Shown piece by piece: positions 7,540 through 10,872 of a stretch of 10,872 nucleotides of DNA. A program made the position numbers and the translations under genes. Every line of letters starts with the position of its first letter. Position 1 is the first letter of the stretch. This DNA comes from Saccoglossus kowalevskii. Lineage: Eukaryota > Hemichordata > Enteropneusta > Harrimaniidae. The notes under the pieces were generated by a model, which did not search any database, had not been told where the DNA came from, and saw nothing but the letters and a program-made list of their open reading frames with translations. The stretch spans positions 148,668 to 159,539 of the forward strand of contig NW_003105108.1 in assembly GCF_000003605.2 (NCBI RefSeq), read 5' to 3'.

Positions 7540-7905
7540 GAATTCTGTAAAATTTACGATGTGAGAAAGAGCAATACCACATCAAACCATACCACCCTGA
7601 GGGCAATGATCAATGTGAAAGATTTAATCATATTCTCAATGACCGTTTTGCACTGCCAGCTAAGGAACAGACATAGCCGGAGTACTTACCTGAGCTTACA
7701 TATGCTTACAATATTACTCCACATCCTTCTACTGGCTATTCACCACATTATCTTTTTGTTGGGAGAGAACCAGATGGTGAAGATAATGAAAACTAGATGG
7801 AGGAGTGGGTTGTAGAACACCAGAAAAGGCTGCCTGAGGCCTTCGCTGAGTGCCTCAGAGAGCACAGAGAAATAGGCTCTGAGACGAATAGCCAGAAATA
7901 ATTCC
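7540..7905 (+). pseudogene. Gypsy pol remnant: integrase core, C-terminal part
   Basis: After a short piece in the previous frame (CKIYDVRKS) the coding frame shifts near 7580. It continues with YHPEGNDQCERFNHIL, where the Glu at 7617-7619 is the third DDE residue. Then come PEYLPELTYAYNITPHPSTG and YSPHYLFVGREP, both typical of Gypsy integrases, and EEWVVEHQKRLPEAF. Stops occur at 7674-7676 and again after GEDNEN. The longer open frame covering 7561-7815 is out of frame here and is a shadow. Confidence 0.85.
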
Positions 7906-8065
7906 AAGGCTGATATAACTGATTTATCTATCTATTGGTGACTCGGTATTCCTTAGAAACTTGGCTGTTAAAGGACGTAATAAAATCTAGAACAAATCTG
8001 ATTCTGAACATTTTCATGTAGGTTAGATACAGGAGGTCACACCTATTATCACACCAAATGAATCA
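7906..8065 (+). pseudogene. Gypsy pol remnant: integrase C-terminal domain
   Basis: In a third frame, LSIGDSVFLRNLAVKGRNKI (7928-7987) is the first part of the small C-terminal beta domain that binds DNA in Gypsy integrases. It is followed by a stop, NKSDSEHFHVG, another stop and IQEVTPIITPNE. This is the last recognisable part of the element. A 3' LTR should follow shortly, but none was identified. Confidence 0.7.
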
Positions 8066-10018
8066 TTCTCCTTAGCTTTAAGGCAGTCTTTTCTGTGTTT
8101 GATCTCCCAATGTTTGATATACGGACAGCATATCCCGTCTGAGTGTGTTTACCTTGCTCACTTTGAAACATGTGCAAAGAACTAAGAAATTGATTCATCC
8201 CTTGTACTGTACCAACATGAAATGATAAACAAAAAATGTCGGAAAACCTGTTTCATGTGTCAGAATAAGAAACACTTGTTTTAAAACATGACACATCTAA
8301 ACTGTGGCTAGGTGATTGGATTGTGGACAAGAGATTATATCTCGCAATTGTGTGAAATATTACTGTGTATTTTTAATAAGATATGATTAACCTGTTAATC
8401 ACTATCATAGCATAGACATGTGTATTCTACACACATCACACAATATTTATAAACGGATTGGGTTAAGGCATATGCTTGTTTTTTTATGATTAATAAATAC
8501 TCATTAACTCTGGACAAGTCAATGTAAAAGTACATGGGGCTGACAGGATAAGTGTTAATGTACCGAATACCTGCAATTTGGGTTAATAATCATTTGCTGA
8601 TAGACCAACTAAAAATACAATTCTATGACGAAAAGAGATGTAGATAACCTTATTTGTAGAGTCTTTCAGGAAAATCAGCACCAGGCCTGTGAATAAAAGC
8701 GAAAACATTGTTTTGGAGATATCTCACTTTTACATGTGAAGTCAAGAAAGTGTCCAGTTTCCGGTTCAGCAATGGAATGGAAAATTTATTTGGATAAAAA
8801 GGGAGTCGATGGATACATTGTACACGAATTTTTCTAGTTCATAAAGATTGTCTGTGAGTTGCAAATATTGGCAATATTGTTTTTTGTGAAAGGCGGTAAA
8901 GACATGTATTAGAAGCTGCCATTATATTGAGTGTCCCTTCTCTGGAAAAGGAAAAGTACCAAACAATATCAGAAAATCAGAAAAGATTCATTGGACGTTG
9001 TATGAAGTAGAACAGGAATATTATCAGAAAAGTCGGACAAGTTGAGTTGAATGAAAAGGCAGAATGTTTGATGACCATGGAAAAGCAGATATGAAAGCCG
9101 GGAAATTTTCTTTTGAAAGTTTTGAAATTTTTCTAGAAATTTTCTTCGCGAGACGTCAAAGTAATCTGGGAGTTATTGTTCTGAATGTGGAGAGAATATC
9201 TGAAATGTGAATCAAGGAGTTTGGGATGGTGGTAAAGCCAGCTAGGAAGTCCTGCAAGTTTCCTGGAAAGGCGAAAAAAAACAACAACAATCAGGTAGTT
9301 TCATTTTCACTTTCGTCAAAAACTATCAATATTATGTAGTCAAAATTATGGTCAAAATTATAAACGGAAACATAACCTGTGTGAAACCAATACTGGATTT
9401 CTATTTTCTACATCCGATATGAGAAACAGTGAAGTAAAGAAATAATGTATTGTATGGCTTTGTTAGTTTTTTTCCCAAAGGAATGGTAAAATACAAGCAC
9501 TTTACTAAACGTGTTTATAAAACATTTTTAGATAAATAAGTAATTACCAAAATATTTTGATTTTGTTGATTTATCATGAAATAAATATGCTCTGCAAAAT
9601 TTGTAAAGCGAAATCTCCTAACATTAATTAACATTAGACATTTAAAACATATATAGAATATGGTATACGGCTCGTAAGACGTTCATTCAGGCGTGCGACA
9701 ACAAGACAAATGTAAGCTCGAGAAAAATGAATTGTATTTCATATAACAATCTTCAAATTCGGAATGCGTATCTACTCTGCAGGGGTTCTATGTTGCATCT
9801 TTATTTTTTGGGAATGTTTGAGCTAATTGGTGACCATCACTTTCAATGTGAACCAATTTTTTAGTACGACTTTAAAACATTTCCATATTATGGAGTGTAT
9901 AACTCCGATTGGTCTGCAATTTTGTATGTGTATTCCACTGTGAAGATGTTTTTATTCATACATATATCACATCGCTTGGTCACGTGGCTTAATGCACATG
10001 GTCATCTGTCTTCATTAG
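8066..10018. other. AT-rich stretch, no gene recognised
   Basis: No domain, exon pair or RNA gene was recognised on either strand. Small structures: a 7-bp inverted repeat GATTAACCTGTTAATC near 8386-8401; AATATTG/CAATATT at 8864-8878; a purine-rich block at about 8940-9120; an imperfect TTCTAGAA-centred palindrome near 9124-9144; and an 11-bp tandem GTCAAAATTAT at 9339-9361. The 3' LTR of the Gypsy remnant would be expected at the left end of this stretch, but its partner could not be found upstream. Confidence 0.5.
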
Positions 10019-10303
10019 CAGGCCGTAGCCAGCAATTTTGAATAGAGGGTTCGAAAACAACAATAATATATTTGCTGTGAAACGTACATTTTTTTAATTT
10101 TTAAAAGGAAAAAGAGTGAATTCTTTGGTATCTTAGAGCTCTGTTACTGACATTTTTATATTGTCGGTTTTAAATTTAATTGGCTTACTTTGTGTTACGT
10201 TGTTAAGTTATTTCACACGACATCTTTAACTATTTTACCATTTTTAGAGAAGGGGGTTCCTGAGCTAGCGCCCACCCACCCACAGACAAACACACACACA
10301 CCC
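10019..10303. repeat. Possible worn MITE-like repeat with CCCA/CA tract
   Basis: The left end reads GGCCGTAGCCAGCAATTTTG followed by a GAGGGTTCGAAA motif. The right end has AAGGGGGTTCCTGAGCTAG and then a (CCCA)n/(CA)n low-complexity tract at 10270-10303. Repeats starting with a CGTAGCCAG...GGGGGTTCG motif and ending with GGGGGTCCTGA... are common in marine invertebrate genomes, and this looks like a decayed member. Terminal inverted repeats are not clear here, and no target-site duplication was found. Confidence 0.35.
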
Positions 10304-10439
10304 TAGACCCATTACGACAAATTGTTATACACAAAAAAGACAAGATTGTGCGCATTATTGTCTAATCCTTTTAAGGTAGAATGCTACTCACAAGTTGTTT
10401 CACTTTTCGCAGATAATAGCGCACATAAATTCAAACGTA

Positions 10440-10872
10440 TTATTGCAATACTACAAAATCATTGATCTAACGGTATTTTTGTGTATCCGCCTAACTCAAT
10501 ACTAAGTTTATGGCGAAAACTTGCTTTGAAATTCCAATGAAGTATCTCTCAGGTTCTAATACTACTCTTATTTTTCCAGTAAGTACACAGCCTGGATGAT
10601 TGTGAAATTGAGGCATGCCATTCTTGCTGACAACAATCTTTTATTCCTTGAATGAATATCCCTAAGAAATTTGCAGTATCCCAAACTTGTTGACAATGCT
10701 AAAACCATATTTGAACAGGAGATTTTTTTTCATGTGGGTTGCCCAAGTAAGTCTGCCGGTCTCGTCTAATCGTTTAAGCATTATATAACATGTTTTGAGC
10801 TGGTACCGGCTATTTTCAAGTAATTTCAACCAATATGAGATACACGTTTGAAATAACACAGCATATTCATGA
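10440..10872 (-). pseudogene. Remnant of a non-LTR retrotransposon C-terminal segment, partial
   Basis: Read on the minus strand from the window edge, the frame gives CISYWLKLLENSRYQLKTCY, IMLKRLDETGRLTWATHM and LLFKYGFSIV, then a stop at 10662-10664. After a frame change the segment 10659-10549 reads IFIQGIKDCCQQEWHASISQ and SSRLCTYW, then a stop at 10549-10551. The same frame continues to IELGGYTKIPLDQ, a stop and FC near 10450. I recognise this layout (YWLKL, CYxML, LDExGRxTWA, a DCxxQEWH block, then a final Cys-containing end) as the segment following reverse transcriptase in many invertebrate proteins annotated as endonuclease/reverse transcriptase. Its function is unknown to me. The RT itself would lie beyond the right edge. 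Two frames and several stops show it is dead. Confidence 0.6.

Larger units (their letters stand above)
5166..8065 (+). mobile_element. Degenerate Ty3/Gypsy-type LTR retrotransposon, pol region
   Basis: Pieces of a pol polyprotein follow each other in the order protease, reverse transcriptase, RNase H, integrase core and integrase C-terminal domain. That order (integrase after RNase H) is diagnostic of Ty3/Gypsy rather than Ty1/Copia. From 5166 to 6818 everything stays in one frame, broken only by stop codons; beyond that the frame changes at about 6820, 6918, 7125, 7250-7275, 7580 and 7905. At about 2.9 kb the region is shorter than a usual intact pol, in line with visible deletions. No gag, primer-binding site, polypurine tract or LTR pair was recognised, so it is 5' truncated or too old. 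It cannot make functional protein. Confidence 0.9.

Noticed and set aside
4467-8299. ACATGACACATCT seen both near 4469 and near 8286, on either side of the Gypsy pol, as possible LTR trace
   Set aside because: A shared 13-mer is expected about once by chance in a window of this size and composition, and the flanks do not align.
8520-8900. Possible promoter (GGATAAAAAGGGAG near 8794)
   Set aside because: TATA-like words are frequent in this DNA and no downstream first exon was recognised.
9124-9144. Heat-shock-element-like TTCTAGAA array
   Set aside because: Only two of the needed units match; the sequence is AT-rich and no gene lies beside it.
10045-10062. GGGTTCGAAA as a tRNA T-arm or pol III B box
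   Set aside because: No matching A box, acceptor stem or cloverleaf around it.

Overview
The window looks like nuclear DNA from an animal, most likely an AT-rich, CpG-depleted marine-invertebrate-type genome. It has spliceosomal exons with good AG/GT borders, long non-coding stretches, and fossil retroelements of kinds common in invertebrate genomes. No bacterial operon, Shine-Dalgarno pattern, rRNA, tRNA or CRISPR array was seen. The species cannot be named from this sequence.

Left part (1-1600): the last two coding exons of a plus-strand SLC6 neurotransmitter transporter, most like the glycine transporters. Exon 279-452 encodes the last membrane helix. A phase-0 intron (453-975) follows. 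Exon 976-1167 encodes the cytoplasmic tail with a DWGPAL...RTGRYAP block and ends in a PDZ-ligand-like STKI. A 3' UTR with an AATAAA at 1557-1562 follows.

Middle left (2080-2720): the most notable item is a nearly complete type I hammerhead ribozyme at 2201-2254. It has a full conserved core and three stems, and it sits in the loop of a 52-bp inverted repeat (50/52 match). About 400 bp downstream is a second, decayed CTGATGA...CAAAATGTC motif whose changes fit CpG decay. Together they suggest a solo terminal repeat of a Penelope-like element, or a retrozyme-type element, with an inverted truncated partner.

Middle (2720-5165): mostly unassigned AT-rich DNA with a two-copy 105-bp tandem repeat (3558-3762) and a small hairpin (3363-3440).

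Middle right (5166-8065): a heavily decayed Ty3/Gypsy-type pol. In order it shows aspartic protease (DTGAE), linker, reverse transcriptase (active site YLGD, not YxDD), RNase H start, integrase core and integrase C-terminal domain. It has many stops, several frame changes and deletions. No gag and no LTR pair could be recognised.

Right part (8066-10872): mostly no recognisable gene, a possible worn MITE-like repeat with a CCCA/CA tract (10019-10303), and at the edge a minus-strand remnant (10440-10872) of a coding segment found downstream of reverse transcriptase in many invertebrate non-LTR retrotransposons. The transporter is the only apparently intact host gene; the rest is transposon debris.
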